64,000 nucleotides of DNA from Nocardioides marinisabuli (GTDB taxonomy: Bacteria; Actinomycetota; Actinomycetes; Propionibacteriales; Nocardioidaceae): positions 3,224,001-3,288,000 of the forward strand of contig NZ_CP059163.1 in the NCBI RefSeq assembly GCF_013466785.1, in the 5' to 3' direction. The translations under genes were made by a program, and so were the position numbers. Positions 35,374-44,350 of the stretch are shown here, in pieces (position 1 is the stretch's first letter; every line of letters starts with the position of its first letter). The notes under the pieces were generated by a model. It worked only from the letters and a program-made list of their open reading frames with translations, made no database searches and had not been told where the DNA came from.

Positions 35374-36155
35374 AGTCCCTGCCACCCCGGTTTGGCCGCG
35401 TACGTCTCCCGGTAGTAGCCGGCCATCCGGAGGTGGCTGGCGGCCCCGTCGTCGAGCAGCACGCTCACGTGCGGGTGGTGCTGCAGGACCGTGGCCGGCC
35501 ACGACGCGCTGACCGCCCCCTCGGCTAGCTCGTGCACGGCCCGGGCCTTCTCCTCCCCGGTGGCGATGAGCACGATGTGCCGTGCGGCCATGATCGTGCC
35601 CAACCCCTGGGTGAGGCAGTGGGTGGGCACCGCGTCGAGGTCGCCGCCGAAGAACCGCGCGTTGTCGAGCCTGGTCTGCCGGGTCAGGGTCTTGATCCTG
35701 GTGCGCGAGGCCAGCGACGATCCCGGCTCGTTGAAACCGATGTGCCCGTCGGTGCCGATCCCGAGGATCTGCAGGTCCACCCCGCCCGCCTCGGCCATCG
35801 CCTCCTCGTAGGCCGCGCAGGCCGCCGGGACGTCCTCGGCCAGGCCGTCCGGCCCGTGCACGGCATCGCGGGCGATGTCCACGCGTGAGGTGAACTCGCG
35901 GTCGATGACGTTGCGGTACCGCTCCGGGTGCTCGGCGCCCAGGCCGACGTACTCGTCGAGGGTGAACCCCCGCGCCTCGGCGAGGCTCAGCTCGCCCCGC
36001 GCACAGCGGGCTGCGACCTCGTCGTAGAGCGACAGCGGTGACGAGCCGGTCGCCAGCCCGAGCACGGCGGCGGGCTTCTCGTGGAGGAGCGCGGCGATGG
36101 TGTCGGCCGCGAGTCGTGCGATCGCCCCGGGGTCGTCGAGGATCACGATCTCCAT
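35370..36155 (-). CDS. nagB: Glucosamine-6-phosphate deaminase
   Basis: A 261-residue enzyme with the complete family pattern: LGLATGSSP near the N-terminus, TLDEYVGL (catalytic Asp), ILGIGTDGHIGFNEPGS and the histidine in GTDGHIGFN. It isomerises and deaminates glucosamine-6-phosphate to fructose-6-phosphate, feeding amino sugar into glycolysis. ATG 36155 has AAAGGA 9 bases upstream. A 67-base gap separates it from the symporter gene; a secondary promoter there is possible. Confidence 0.93.
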   Translation of the reverse strand: MEIVILDDPGAIARLAADTIAALLHEKPAAVLGLATGSSPLSLYDEVAARCARGELSLAEARGFTLDEYVGLGAEHPERYRNVIDREFTSRVDIARDAVHGPDGLAEDVPAACAAYEEAMAEAGGVDLQILGIGTDGHIGFNEPGSSLASRTRIKTLTRQTRLDNARFFGGDLDAVPTHCLTQGLGTIMAARHIVLIATGEEKARAVHELAEGAVSASWPATVLQHHPHVSVLLDDGAASHLRMAGYYRETYAAKPGWQGL

Positions 36156-36222
36156 GGTCGGTGCGTCCTTTCGCGGTGGGTGGTCTCGGTCGATGGGCTG
36201 CGTGTCGTCGGTCGTGGGGACC

Positions 36223-37749
36223 TCACACGCGTGAGCGCTCGTCCGACGTGGGGTTCGAGGCCAGCGGCGCGTCACCGGCGTGGCGCAGCGAGAGCAGCCC
36301 GCCGACGACCAGGGTGACGACCACCCCGACCAGCGGGTACCACTGCCAGGCCACGATCACCTGCGGGACACCGTCGACGGCGAGCACCCACTTCTCCAGC
36401 ACGAACATGGTCGTGGTCGTGGCGGCGGCGCAGACGAAGGCGACGTTCGCGTCCGCGGCCCGGGCGCGCTTGTTGACGATGCCGAGGGCAAAGGCGCCCA
36501 GCAGGGCGCCGTAGGTGATGCCCGCGATCCCCAGCGCCAGGACGACGATGCTCCCCGAGTCGCTGGTGAAGAAGGCGGCCGGGGCGATGAACGCCAGGCC
36601 CCAGCCGACCGTGGCCCAGCGGCCGACGCGCAGACCCTCCTCGTCGGTCATCGGGGTCTTGCGGATCAGCGCGTAGGCGTCGGTGACGGTCGAGGAGGAC
36701 AGCGCGCTGAGCGACGACGACAGGGTGCTCATCGCGGCGGCGAGGATGCCGGCCAGCAGCAGGCCCGACACGCCGGCCGGGAGCCCCTCGATGATGAACT
36801 TGGGGAACACCTCGTCGTTGCGGGTCAGGCCCAGCTCCTCGGGGCTCTGCTGCCCGAAGTAGCCCCAGAGCGCCAGCCCCACGACGAGGAACACCGCGAA
36901 CTGCAGGAGCACCACGACACCCGAGAAGACGACGGCCTTCTGGGCGTCGACCTTGGTGCGGCAGGTGAGCAGGCGCTGGACGATGATCTGGTCGGCTCCG
37001 TGGGAGGCCATGGCGAAGATCGCGCCGCCGATCAGCGACGGGACGAGGGTCGAGGCGTCCGTGATCGGGTTGCCCTGGAGCACGAGGAGCTGGAGCTTGT
37101 CGGCGCTGGCGGCCTCACCGATCCAGCCCCATCCGATGTCGCTGGTGATGACGATGATGGACAGCAGTCCGCCGACGACGTAGAGCCCCATCTGGGCGAC
37201 GTCCACCCACACCACCGCGCGGATGCCGCCGATGAACGTGTAGACGATGGTGACGACGGCGAGGCCGACGATGATCGTGAAGTAGCTGAGGTCGACGCCG
37301 ATCCCCGCGAAGATCAGCTTCAGCGGGATCGCAGCGGCCAGCACCCGGATGCCGTCGGCCAGCAGGCGGGTGAACATGAAGGTGACACCCGCCGTCGACT
37401 GGGTGCTCCTGCCGAACCGCTGGCCGAGGTAGGCGTAGGCGGTGACCATCTCGCCGTTGTAGTAGCGCGGCAGCATCAGGGCCGCGACCACGATGCGTCC
37501 GAGCAGGTAGCCGACGGCGACCTGGAGGAACGAGATGTTGCCGACGAAGCTCATGACCGGGATGCCGACGACGGTCAGCGCGCTGGTCTCGGTGGCGACC
37601 ACCGAGAGGCACACCGCCCACCAGGGCAGGTCGCGCCCGCCGAGGAAGTAGTCGTTGAGTCCCGTCTGCCTGCCACTGAGCCTGAGGCCGAGGAAGGCGG
37701 TCGCGACGAGGTAGATGACGATGACCGCCAGGTCCAGGGGTTGCAGCAT
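36223..37749 (-). CDS. Sodium:solute symporter (SSS family)
   Basis: A 508-residue membrane protein with about 13 transmembrane helices. SSS signatures include GGRDLPWWAVCLSVVATETS, MSFVGNISFLQ and FIGGIRAVVWVDVAQM. Inside an operon for MurNAc, anhydro-MurNAc and GlcNAc breakdown, it most likely imports one of these sugars or a related amino sugar. The start ATG 37749 shares a base with the anmK stop (TGATG). If so, cytoplasmic phosphorylation is done by the two kinases of the operon, because import is not by a PTS. Confidence 0.88.
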   Translation of the reverse strand: MLQPLDLAVIVIYLVATAFLGLRLSGRQTGLNDYFLGGRDLPWWAVCLSVVATETSALTVVGIPVMSFVGNISFLQVAVGYLLGRIVVAALMLPRYYNGEMVTAYAYLGQRFGRSTQSTAGVTFMFTRLLADGIRVLAAAIPLKLIFAGIGVDLSYFTIIVGLAVVTIVYTFIGGIRAVVWVDVAQMGLYVVGGLLSIIVITSDIGWGWIGEAASADKLQLLVLQGNPITDASTLVPSLIGGAIFAMASHGADQIIVQRLLTCRTKVDAQKAVVFSGVVVLLQFAVFLVVGLALWGYFGQQSPEELGLTRNDEVFPKFIIEGLPAGVSGLLLAGILAAAMSTLSSSLSALSSSTVTDAYALIRKTPMTDEEGLRVGRWATVGWGLAFIAPAAFFTSDSGSIVVLALGIAGITYGALLGAFALGIVNKRARAADANVAFVCAAATTTTMFVLEKWVLAVDGVPQVIVAWQWYPLVGVVVTLVVGGLLSLRHAGDAPLASNPTSDERSRV

Positions 37750-38966
37750 CACAGTTCTCCTTCGGTGGGTGCCTGGGGCACGGGGGTGTTCTTCGGTCGG
37801 AGGCGTTCGGGTGGTGCGACTCGCGGCTCGGGCAGGCGGAGCAGCTGGTGCCCGGGAGTGATCCGGCCGGCGACGGTGCCCCGCGAGGCGCCGGTGCAGC
37901 TGGGCAGGGTCGCGGGGAGCCCGTGCCAGCTCAGCCAGCCGACGAGCGCCATCAGGACCGCTTCCTTGGCGTCGCCCGGCAGGCCCAGGCTCGTCGTGTC
38001 CTCCAGCACGACGCCGTCGTCCAGGCTCCGTGCCAGCTCGGCCATGAGCACCGGGTTGCGGGTGCCGCCACCAGAGGCGACCACGCGTGCCACCGCGTGC
38101 CGGCGGCACTCGGCCGCCACGGTCTCGGCGCTCAGCCGGGTCAGCGTGGCGACCACGTCGTTCGCGGCGAGGTCGGGTCGGGTGGACAGCGCCCGGTCGA
38201 GGTACCCGGCGTGGAAGAGCTCCTTGCCGGTCGACTTGGGGGCCGGCTGCCGGTAGTAGGGCTCGTCGAGCAGCTGGGCGAGCAGCTCGGTGTCGACCTC
38301 GCCGGCGGCTGCCATCGCGCCGCCCCGGTCGAATCCCCTCGGGTCGCCGGAGATGCGTCGGGCCATGACGTCGATCAGCGCGTTGGCGGGGCCGGTGTCG
38401 TAGGCCAGCGGGTCGGCGCCGGGTGCCACCACCGTGAGGTTCGCGATCCCGCCCAGGTTCAGCGCCGCCGTCACCTCCGCGGGGTCGGCGAGCAGCAGGT
38501 GGTCGAGCATGCTGGCGAGCGGGGCGCCCTGGCCGCCGGCGGCCACGTCACGGGCCCGGACGTCGGAGAGGACGGGGCACCCGGTCCGTTCGGCTATCCA
38601 GGCCGGTTGACCGATCTGCAGCGTGGCCCGCACCTCGCCCCCGGCGAGGAGGTGCTGCACGGTCTGGCCGTGCGAGACCACGAGGTCGCAGTCGACACGG
38701 GTCTCTGCGAGGACCTGCCCGATGGCCTCGGCGCTGAGGATGCCGAGGCGGCTGTCGACGTCGGCGACCAGGCTCAGTGGGACCGGTCCCGGCTCCAGGA
38801 GGCGGAGCAGGTCCCGACCGAGGTCGTCGGGGAACGCCACCTCGCGGTGGTCGAGCAGCTCCATCGTGAGCTCGTCGCCGGGGGCGTCGTCCGGGGTCGT
38901 GAAGTCCACGAGAGCGACGTCCAGCGCGTCGGCCGAGGTCCCCGTCATCAGTCCGGCGACGATCAT
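37749..38966 (-). CDS. anmK: Anhydro-N-acetylmuramic acid kinase
   Basis: A 405-residue ASKHA-fold kinase. It begins IVAGLMTGTSADALDVALVD, has VVSHGQTVQHL, ALNLGGIANLTVV and YDTGPANALID, and the C-terminal phosphate site VASGGGTRNPVLM. It opens the 1,6-anhydro ring and phosphorylates anhMurNAc to MurNAc-6-phosphate, the substrate of MurQ. The C-terminus has about 30 extra Pro/Arg-rich residues. Both ends overlap the neighbouring genes by one or four bases. Confidence 0.92.
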   Translation of the reverse strand: MIVAGLMTGTSADALDVALVDFTTPDDAPGDELTMELLDHREVAFPDDLGRDLLRLLEPGPVPLSLVADVDSRLGILSAEAIGQVLAETRVDCDLVVSHGQTVQHLLAGGEVRATLQIGQPAWIAERTGCPVLSDVRARDVAAGGQGAPLASMLDHLLLADPAEVTAALNLGGIANLTVVAPGADPLAYDTGPANALIDVMARRISGDPRGFDRGGAMAAAGEVDTELLAQLLDEPYYRQPAPKSTGKELFHAGYLDRALSTRPDLAANDVVATLTRLSAETVAAECRRHAVARVVASGGGTRNPVLMAELARSLDDGVVLEDTTSLGLPGDAKEAVLMALVGWLSWHGLPATLPSCTGASRGTVAGRITPGHQLLRLPEPRVAPPERLRPKNTPVPQAPTEGEL

Positions 38967-39883
38967 GGCTGCTCCTCGAGGAGACGTCCGAGGTGCCCGC
39001 CGGTCGCGGTGAGGCGGGCGGCGGCCTCGACCGCCGGCACCTGCAGCAGCAGAGCCGCGATCGCGGTCTTGGCGTGCCCGTCGGCGTCCGCCAGCACCCG
39101 CCGGGCCTCGTCCGCGTCGACGCCGGTGGCCTCGCAGACGATGCGCACGGTGCGGGCGCGCAGCTTCTCGTTGGTGGCGACGACGTCGACCATCAGCGTG
39201 CCGTGCACCTTCCCGAGCTGGACCATGGCGATGGTGGAGAGCATGTTCAGGACGCGCTTCTGGGCCGTCCCGGCGTTGAGACGGGTGGAGCCGGTGACGA
39301 ACTCGGGTCCCGTCAACGTCTCGATCGGCAGGTCGACGGCCGCGGCGAGGGCCGTCCTCGGGTTGTTGGTGACGCAGACGGTGGCCGCACCCGCCGCGCG
39401 CGCCGCCTCGATCGCCCCCAGCACGTAGGGGGTGCGTCCCGACGCGCTGATCCCTACCACCACGTCGCCTGCGTCGATCTCCGCGCGGCGTACGTCGGCG
39501 GCGCCGGCCTCGGCGTCGTCCTCGGCGCCCTCGACGGCCTGGGTGAGGGCGACGTCCCCGCCCGCGATCACGGCATGCACGACGTCGGGGCCGACCCCGA
39601 AGGTGGGCAGGCACTCGGCGGCGTCGAGGACCGCCAGGCGCCCGGGGGTCCCGGCTCCGAGGTACACCATCCGTCCACCGGCGCCCAGCCGGGCGACCAC
39701 GGCGTCCAGGGCCGCCGTGATCTGGTCGGCCGCGGCGTCGACGGCGTCCGAGACCCGTCGGTCGCACTCGAGCTGGGCGGCCACCAGCTCACCGGTGCCC
39801 AGGCGCTCCAGGTGGACGCCGGGGCGCGAGGCCTCGGTGTCGAGGGCGGCGAGCTCGTGGCCCAGCCGTGCTTCGGCGGTCAT
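38963..39883 (-). CDS. murQ: N-acetylmuramic acid 6-phosphate etherase
   Basis: A 306-residue lyase with one SIS domain: GRMVYLGAGTPGRLAVLDAAE (sugar-phosphate site), VVGISASGRTPYVLGAI, NNPRTALAAAVD, and TGSTRLNAGTAQKRVLNM. It cleaves the lactyl ether of MurNAc-6-phosphate to give GlcNAc-6-phosphate and lactate, which links the kinase step to NagA/NagB. It overlaps both neighbours by ATGA. The canonical motif contains S or A/G at several places; here TPGRL replaces TSGRL, a small change worth noting. Confidence 0.93.
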   Translation of the reverse strand: MTAEARLGHELAALDTEASRPGVHLERLGTGELVAAQLECDRRVSDAVDAAADQITAALDAVVARLGAGGRMVYLGAGTPGRLAVLDAAECLPTFGVGPDVVHAVIAGGDVALTQAVEGAEDDAEAGAADVRRAEIDAGDVVVGISASGRTPYVLGAIEAARAAGAATVCVTNNPRTALAAAVDLPIETLTGPEFVTGSTRLNAGTAQKRVLNMLSTIAMVQLGKVHGTLMVDVVATNEKLRARTVRIVCEATGVDADEARRVLADADGHAKTAIAALLLQVPAVEAAARLTATGGHLGRLLEEQP

Positions 39884-40842
39884 CGGACGTCTCCTTGTGG
39901 GTGGCGGTCGGGGAGGAGCTGGTGGTGCGGGAGGTCGGGCCGCAGTGCCATCAGGTGGCCGCCGGCCAGGGCGTCGCCCTCGGCCGGCTGCCGGGTGGAC
40001 CCGGGCAGCAGCGACTCCAGGTGGTGGTCGAGGGGGTCGGTGAGCACAGCACCGGCGTGCAGCAGCCCACCCGTGGTGGCCAGGACGACCGGGGGGCCGA
40101 GCCGCGCTCCGAGAGCGGCGGCGGCCACCGAGCCGGCGAGCTGCTCGGCGGCCTCCTCGCAGATGTCGCGGGCTGCGGGGTCGCCCTCCCGCGCGGCGTC
40201 GAAGACGTCGCGGGCGAAGGAGGCGACCAGTCGCGCCGGGTTGGCCGAGCCCTGGACGAGCCCGGGGATCCGGCGCGCCTGGCCCCACCGGGCCTCGGCC
40301 CTGGCCAGCAGGGCCTCGCTGCCGCCGCGACCGTCGTGGCGCCGCAGCGCCTGGTCGAGGCCGGCTCGACCGATGGCGTACCCGCTCCCGGCGTCGCCCA
40401 GCAGGTATCCCCAGCCGTCCACGAGGTGGAACCGGCCCTCCGCGGAGAGGGCGAGCACACTGACCCCGGTGCCGGCCGCCAGCACCACCCCCGCCCGTCC
40501 GGCGAGCGCCCCGGCGTGCGAGGTGATCGCGTCGCTGGTCAGGACGACCCGGGCGCCGGGGTACCGCTGGGCCAGGCTGGTCCGCAGCCGCGGGGCGTGC
40601 TCGACGGCGCTCAGCATCCCGGCCAGGCCGGCCACGACCGTCTCCACGGGACGCGTGGCCTCCGGAGGCGTCTCCAGCGTGGCCTCGGCCTCGGCCATCC
40701 GGGCCAGCGCCTGCTCCACCCCGGCCGGGTCGGCGAGGCCCGAGGGGCCGGGACCCTCACCGCGCGCGACGCAGGACCCGTCGACCCAGAGACCGACCCG
40801 GCAGCCGGTCTTGCCGGCGTCGAAGACGAGGACGGTGGACAT
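39880..40842 (-). CDS. N-acetylglucosamine kinase-like BadF/BadG-family ATPase
   Basis: A 320-residue ASKHA kinase of the BadF/BadG/BcrA family. The phosphate-1 motif is VLVFDAGKTGCRVGLW; VVLAAGTGVSVLAL and GWGYLLGDAGSGYAIGRAG are typical of N-acetylglucosamine kinases, and ATTGGLLHAGAV is the phosphate-2 side. It probably phosphorylates GlcNAc, and perhaps MurNAc, imported by the symporter. It overlaps the regulator gene (TGATG). Confidence 0.85.
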   Translation of the reverse strand: MSTVLVFDAGKTGCRVGLWVDGSCVARGEGPGPSGLADPAGVEQALARMAEAEATLETPPEATRPVETVVAGLAGMLSAVEHAPRLRTSLAQRYPGARVVLTSDAITSHAGALAGRAGVVLAAGTGVSVLALSAEGRFHLVDGWGYLLGDAGSGYAIGRAGLDQALRRHDGRGGSEALLARAEARWGQARRIPGLVQGSANPARLVASFARDVFDAAREGDPAARDICEEAAEQLAGSVAAAALGARLGPPVVLATTGGLLHAGAVLTDPLDHHLESLLPGSTRQPAEGDALAGGHLMALRPDLPHHQLLPDRHPQGDVR

Positions 40843-41573
40843 CAGGGAGTCGTCCCGCGAGCGGGCTCGGCGACCTGCGGCACCGAGAGCTCGGTCCGGA
40901 TCTGGTAGCGGTCGCCGCGGTAGATCGACCGGACGAACTCGACCACGGCCCCCTCAGCGGTCCAGGAGGTCCGCTCGAAGAGCAGAGCCGGCGAGTGCAG
41001 CGGCACCCCGAGCTTGTCGGACTCCTCCTCGTCGGTGACCGTGGGCTCGATCGTCTGGACGCCGCGAGCGATCGTCACGTCGTAGCGGGTGCGCAGCATG
41101 TCGTAGTAGGAGGCGTTCTCGAGGTCCTCCGGGCTCAGCCCGGGGACCGTCCCCTCCGGGATGTACAGCGCCTCGATCGACATCGGCTCGTCGTCGGCGA
41201 GCCGGAGGCGGGTGACGTGGACGACGTCGGCGGCCGGCGAGACCTCGAGCCGCCGGCCGATCCTCGCCCCTGCGGCGCGTCGCTCGAAGGACAGGATCGC
41301 CGACCCCGGGCGCAGCCCGCGAGCCCGCATGTCCTCGGTGAAGGACGTCGCCGACAGTGCGGTGTCGAGCTTCGGGCCGACGGCGAAGACGCCGGCACCC
41401 GGGCGGCGTCGCACCACTCCGCTGGCGACCAGCTCGTCGGTGGCGCGGCGCAGGGTCATCCGGGAGACCCCCAGCTCGCGGACCAGGACACGCTCGGGAG
41501 GCAGCTGCTCGCCGGGAGCCATGGTGTCGAGGCGGTCCAGCAGCTGGTCGCGGATGGCGTGGTACTTGGTCAC
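40842..41573 (-). CDS. GntR-family regulator with UTRA domain (NagR/DasR-like)
   Basis: A 243-residue regulator. The winged helix is YHAIRDQLLDRLDTMAPGEQLPPERVLVRELGVSRMTLRRATDEL; the UTRA ligand domain follows (VVHVTRLRLADDEPMSIEALYIP, LLFERTSWTAEGAVVEFVRSIYRGDRY). UTRA regulators of this branch sense amino-sugar phosphates such as GlcNAc-6-P or GlcN-6-P. It is the first gene of the amino-sugar operon, hence autoregulated, and the inverted repeat at 41612-41637 lies just upstream of GTG 41573. Confidence 0.87.
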   Translation of the reverse strand: MTKYHAIRDQLLDRLDTMAPGEQLPPERVLVRELGVSRMTLRRATDELVASGVVRRRPGAGVFAVGPKLDTALSATSFTEDMRARGLRPGSAILSFERRAAGARIGRRLEVSPAADVVHVTRLRLADDEPMSIEALYIPEGTVPGLSPEDLENASYYDMLRTRYDVTIARGVQTIEPTVTDEEESDKLGVPLHSPALLFERTSWTAEGAVVEFVRSIYRGDRYQIRTELSVPQVAEPARGTTP

Positions 41574-41611
41574 CGGGTCATTCAGTCATGACACCGCGCC
41601 AGAAACAAGAC

Positions 41612-41637
41612 CATTGGACTAGAAATTTGGACCAATG
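41612..41637. promoter_or_regulatory. Candidate DasR-like operator
   Basis: CATTGG (41612-41617) and CCAATG (41632-41637) form an inverted repeat with a 14-base AT-rich interior that includes CTAG and TTTGGACC. The half sites recall the TGGTC/GACCA halves of DasR sites but do not match them fully. It lies between the amino-sugar operon and the lytic transglycosylase gene. Confidence 0.5.
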
Positions 41638-41815
41638 AGAGGACGAATCGAGGCCAATCGTCGAGCGACGGACGACCTGCCTCCCGGTCGTCACCGCGCG
41701 ACGTGCCTCGCCGACGGTCACGGGTCGCGCAGGCCGGTCCCCTCCGGGGGTGGGTCCGGGAGCGTCGGACCGCCGGGACAAGGTCTTTGCAAGGTCGCCC
41801 GGTGAGCGTGGGGCC

Positions 41816-43339
41816 ATGTCTTCGTCCCCAGGTCTCCGGGCGCCGCTGGCGGCGCGTCTCCGCACGGCGCTGGTGGCGACCGCGGTCACCGCCTGCGCCG
41901 TCGCCTCGGGCACGCTCGGCGCCGGCCCGTCCGGTCCACCAGGCCCGTCCGGTGCCTCCGGCGAGGTCGTGGAGGGCGCGCTCCGCTCCGACGTGCGCGG
42001 CGTGGCGCTCCCGAGTGCGGGCAGCCCGGTCGTCCTGCCCGCCGGGAAGGTCGCCGGGAGCGGCGTGACCAGGCCGGTGCGAGGGGTCGGCGCCGCCGGG
42101 GGAGAGGGCGTCGGCAGCATCCCGCCGGTCGCCCTCCTGGCCTACCAGCGTGCCGACACCGTGCTGGCCGAGGCCGCCCCGGAGTGCGGCGTGCCCTGGA
42201 GCCTCCTCGCAGCGGTGGGCCGGGTCGAGTCCGACCACGGCCGGCTCGGGGGCGCCGAGCTCGACGAGGACGGGGTCTCGCGGCCGGCGGTCGTGGGTAC
42301 GGCGCTCGACGGCACCGGGGGGACGTCCGTCGTCCGCGACACCGACGCCGGCCAGGTCGACGGCGACGCGGTCTGGGACAGGGCGGTGGGGCCGATGCAG
42401 CTGCTCCCGTCCACCTGGAGCGTCGTGGCGGTCGACGGGGACGCCGACGGCGAGCGGTCCCCGGACGACATCGACGACGCGGCCCTCGCCGCGGCGGTGT
42501 TCCTCTGCTCCGACAGGTCCGGGCTCGACTCGCGGGACGACGTGCGAGCGGCTCTGCTGCGCTACAACCGCTCCCGCGACTACGTCTTGCTCGTGATGTC
42601 CTTCGCCCGTGGGTATGCCGCCAGCGCGGCTCCGGAGCCGTTCGCCCCCTCCCCGACGGTCCGCGCGCTCGCCACGCCCCCGGCGAGCAGCGAGCCCCGA
42701 GCCGGTGACGACCCGGGGGTTCCCGGCCGGGGGCCTCGGCGGGACGGCTCCGCGAGCGACTCCGGCGCAGGGGTCCGAGCTGGTGCGGCCCCCGCACCAG
42801 CGGGTCCCGTCGAGGACGGGGGTGCGCCCGGGACGCCAGGACCGAGTGCGGCTCCCAGCTCGTCCGCGACCGCGTCCCCGACCGCGCAGGAGACGGCCCC
42901 GGGAGCAGCGCCGCCCTCGAGCGCCGGACCAGCGCCGGAGACCGGGGCGCCGCCGCCGGGGACCGCCACGCCTGCACCGGAGACCGGGGCGCCGCCGGAG
43001 ACCGCGACGCCGGAGCCGTCGGCGACCCCGGAACCGGAGCCTGCGCCGTCGCCCCAGGTGGTCGAGGGGCTGTGGACCGAGTGCGCTGCGGGTCGGTGCC
43101 TCGACGGTCAGCCGCTCGTCCTGGGCATCCCCGACCCGGTCTGCGAGATCAACGACTACGACGGTGACGGGGTCGCCGAGCCGACCTCGGGCGAGCTCGA
43201 CGGGCTCGCCGGCCAGACGGTGGCGCTCACGGTGCTCCCGGACCCGGCGGGGTGGCTGGTCCTCGAGATCCGCGGGCTGACCTGGATCTCCAGCACCGCC
43301 CCGCAGCCGACCGTGTCAGGCTGCAGCCCGGTGCCCTGA
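41816..43339 (+). CDS. Secreted lytic transglycosylase-like protein with Pro/Ala-rich linker
   Basis: A 507-residue protein. The N-terminus carries basic residues and a hydrophobic run (TALVATAVTACAVASG) that exports or anchors it. The goose/SLT-type catalytic domain is at about 115-265, with Glu138 in GRVESDHG as the likely acid and AVGPMQLLPSTW as the conserved loop. A long Pro/Ala/Thr/Glu-rich linker follows (280-415), then a C-terminal domain with an EF-hand-like DYDGDGVAE loop. It would cut peptidoglycan into anhydro-muropeptides, the compounds handled by the divergent operon. ATG 41816 is the first plausible start. Confidence 0.8.
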   Translation: MSSSPGLRAPLAARLRTALVATAVTACAVASGTLGAGPSGPPGPSGASGEVVEGALRSDVRGVALPSAGSPVVLPAGKVAGSGVTRPVRGVGAAGGEGVGSIPPVALLAYQRADTVLAEAAPECGVPWSLLAAVGRVESDHGRLGGAELDEDGVSRPAVVGTALDGTGGTSVVRDTDAGQVDGDAVWDRAVGPMQLLPSTWSVVAVDGDADGERSPDDIDDAALAAAVFLCSDRSGLDSRDDVRAALLRYNRSRDYVLLVMSFARGYAASAAPEPFAPSPTVRALATPPASSEPRAGDDPGVPGRGPRRDGSASDSGAGVRAGAAPAPAGPVEDGGAPGTPGPSAAPSSSATASPTAQETAPGAAPPSSAGPAPETGAPPPGTATPAPETGAPPETATPEPSATPEPEPAPSPQVVEGLWTECAAGRCLDGQPLVLGIPDPVCEINDYDGDGVAEPTSGELDGLAGQTVALTVLPDPAGWLVLEIRGLTWISSTAPQPTVSGCSPVP

Positions 43340-43350
43340 GCGCGGAGCGC

Positions 43351-43725
43351 TCAGAAGGAGTGCGGGCCGAACCGGCCCCAGGCCACGACGGCCGCCAGGA
43401 CCAGCAGCACCCCGTTGACGACCACCGCCTGGTTCTCCTTGCGGCGTGCGTGCGTGATGGCGGCACCGACCATCAGCAGCGCCAGGCCGGTGGCGGCGAG
43501 GGGGACCAGCACGGTAGCCACGTCGAGGACCGCGGGGACGACCAGCCCGACCGCCGCCAGCACCTCGAGGGCGCCGATCGCCTTGATCGCGCCGGCGGGG
43601 AGGTTCTCCACCGCTTCCATGCCGGACGTCGTGAGCTGGTCCTTGGGCTGGGCGAGCTTCTTGGCACCGGCGGCCAGGAACACCAGGGCGAGGGCGACGG
43701 CGATGATCCACAGGACGATGTTCAT
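43351..43725 (-). CDS. DoxX-family membrane protein
   Basis: A 124-residue protein with four predicted membrane helices (IVLWIIAVALALVFLAAGAKKL, ALEVLAAVGLVVPAVL, LVPLAATGLALLMVGAAI, VVVNGVLLVLAAVVAW). This is the DoxX/DUF2871-like pattern. DoxX proteins such as CatD help in detoxifying thiol-reactive compounds. AAGGAAG precedes ATG 43725. It is divergent from the MarR gene, with two repeated operator-like boxes in between. Confidence 0.85.
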   Translation of the reverse strand: MNIVLWIIAVALALVFLAAGAKKLAQPKDQLTTSGMEAVENLPAGAIKAIGALEVLAAVGLVVPAVLDVATVLVPLAATGLALLMVGAAITHARRKENQAVVVNGVLLVLAAVVAWGRFGPHSF

Positions 43726-43740
43726 GTGACTTCCTTGCAT

Positions 43741-43784
43741 TGACTTAAAGGTTGAAGCAATACTAGGAGCCATGACTTCAAGGT
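43741..43784. promoter_or_regulatory. Two direct copies of a MarR-operator-like box
   Basis: TGACTTAAAGGT (43741-43752) and TGACTTCAAGGT (43773-43784) differ at one base and lie 32 bp apart, close to three helical turns, between the divergent doxX and marR genes. The second is also flanked by CATGA and TCATG arms. Confidence 0.5.
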
Positions 43785-43828
43785 GCAATTCATGCCCGCG
43801 ACGGCACCCCGCCACCGACCGTGGTCGG

Positions 43829-43834
43829 TAGTCT
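43829..43834 (+). promoter_or_regulatory. -10 box TAGTCT of the marR gene
   Basis: TAGTCT ends 6 bases before GTG 43841, in keeping with a leaderless transcript. Confidence 0.45.
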
Positions 43835-43840
43835 CGGGCC

Positions 43841-44314
43841 GTGGACGACGAGACCCCCTGGTTGACGGCGGAGGAGCAGGACGCCTGGCGGGCGCTCGTG
43901 GGGGTGCTGGCCAGGCTGCCGCACGCGCTGGACTCCCAGCTGTCGCGCGACGCCGGCCTGCGGCACTTCGACTACGGGGTGCTCTCGCGCCTGTCGGAGG
44001 CGCCGGCCAGGACGTTGCGGATGGGCGAGCTCGCCGGGGCCGCGGAGGGGTCGCTGCCGCGGCTGTCGCAGGTGGTGGCCCGGCTCGAGAAGCGGGGCCT
44101 GGTCCGGCGCACCCCGGATCCGGCCGACGGGCGCTACACCCTGGCGACCCTGACGGACCAGGGGTGGGAGGCGGTGGTGGCGGCCGCTCCCGGCCACGTC
44201 GCCGAGGTGCGCCGCCTCGTCTTCGACGCCCTGGAGCCGGCCATGGTCGCGCAGGTCGCCGAGATCGGCAGCCGCATCCTGCAGCGCGTCGACCCCCAGA
44301 ACCGGAGCGTGTGA
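43841..44314 (+). CDS. MarR-family transcriptional regulator
   Basis: A 157-residue winged-helix regulator: FDYGVLSRLSEAPARTLRMGELAGAAEGSLPRLSQVVARLEKRGLVRRT is the DNA-binding part and DPADGRYTLATLTDQG the wing. There is no cysteine, so sensing would be by ligand binding rather than thiol oxidation. It is divergent from doxX and convergent with the VOC gene; all three probably form one regulon. Confidence 0.88.
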   Translation: MDDETPWLTAEEQDAWRALVGVLARLPHALDSQLSRDAGLRHFDYGVLSRLSEAPARTLRMGELAGAAEGSLPRLSQVVARLEKRGLVRRTPDPADGRYTLATLTDQGWEAVVAAAPGHVAEVRRLVFDALEPAMVAQVAEIGSRILQRVDPQNRSV

Positions 44315-44350
44315 GGGTCGTCCTCGCGCCGAGCCAGGAGCCGGGTGCCC

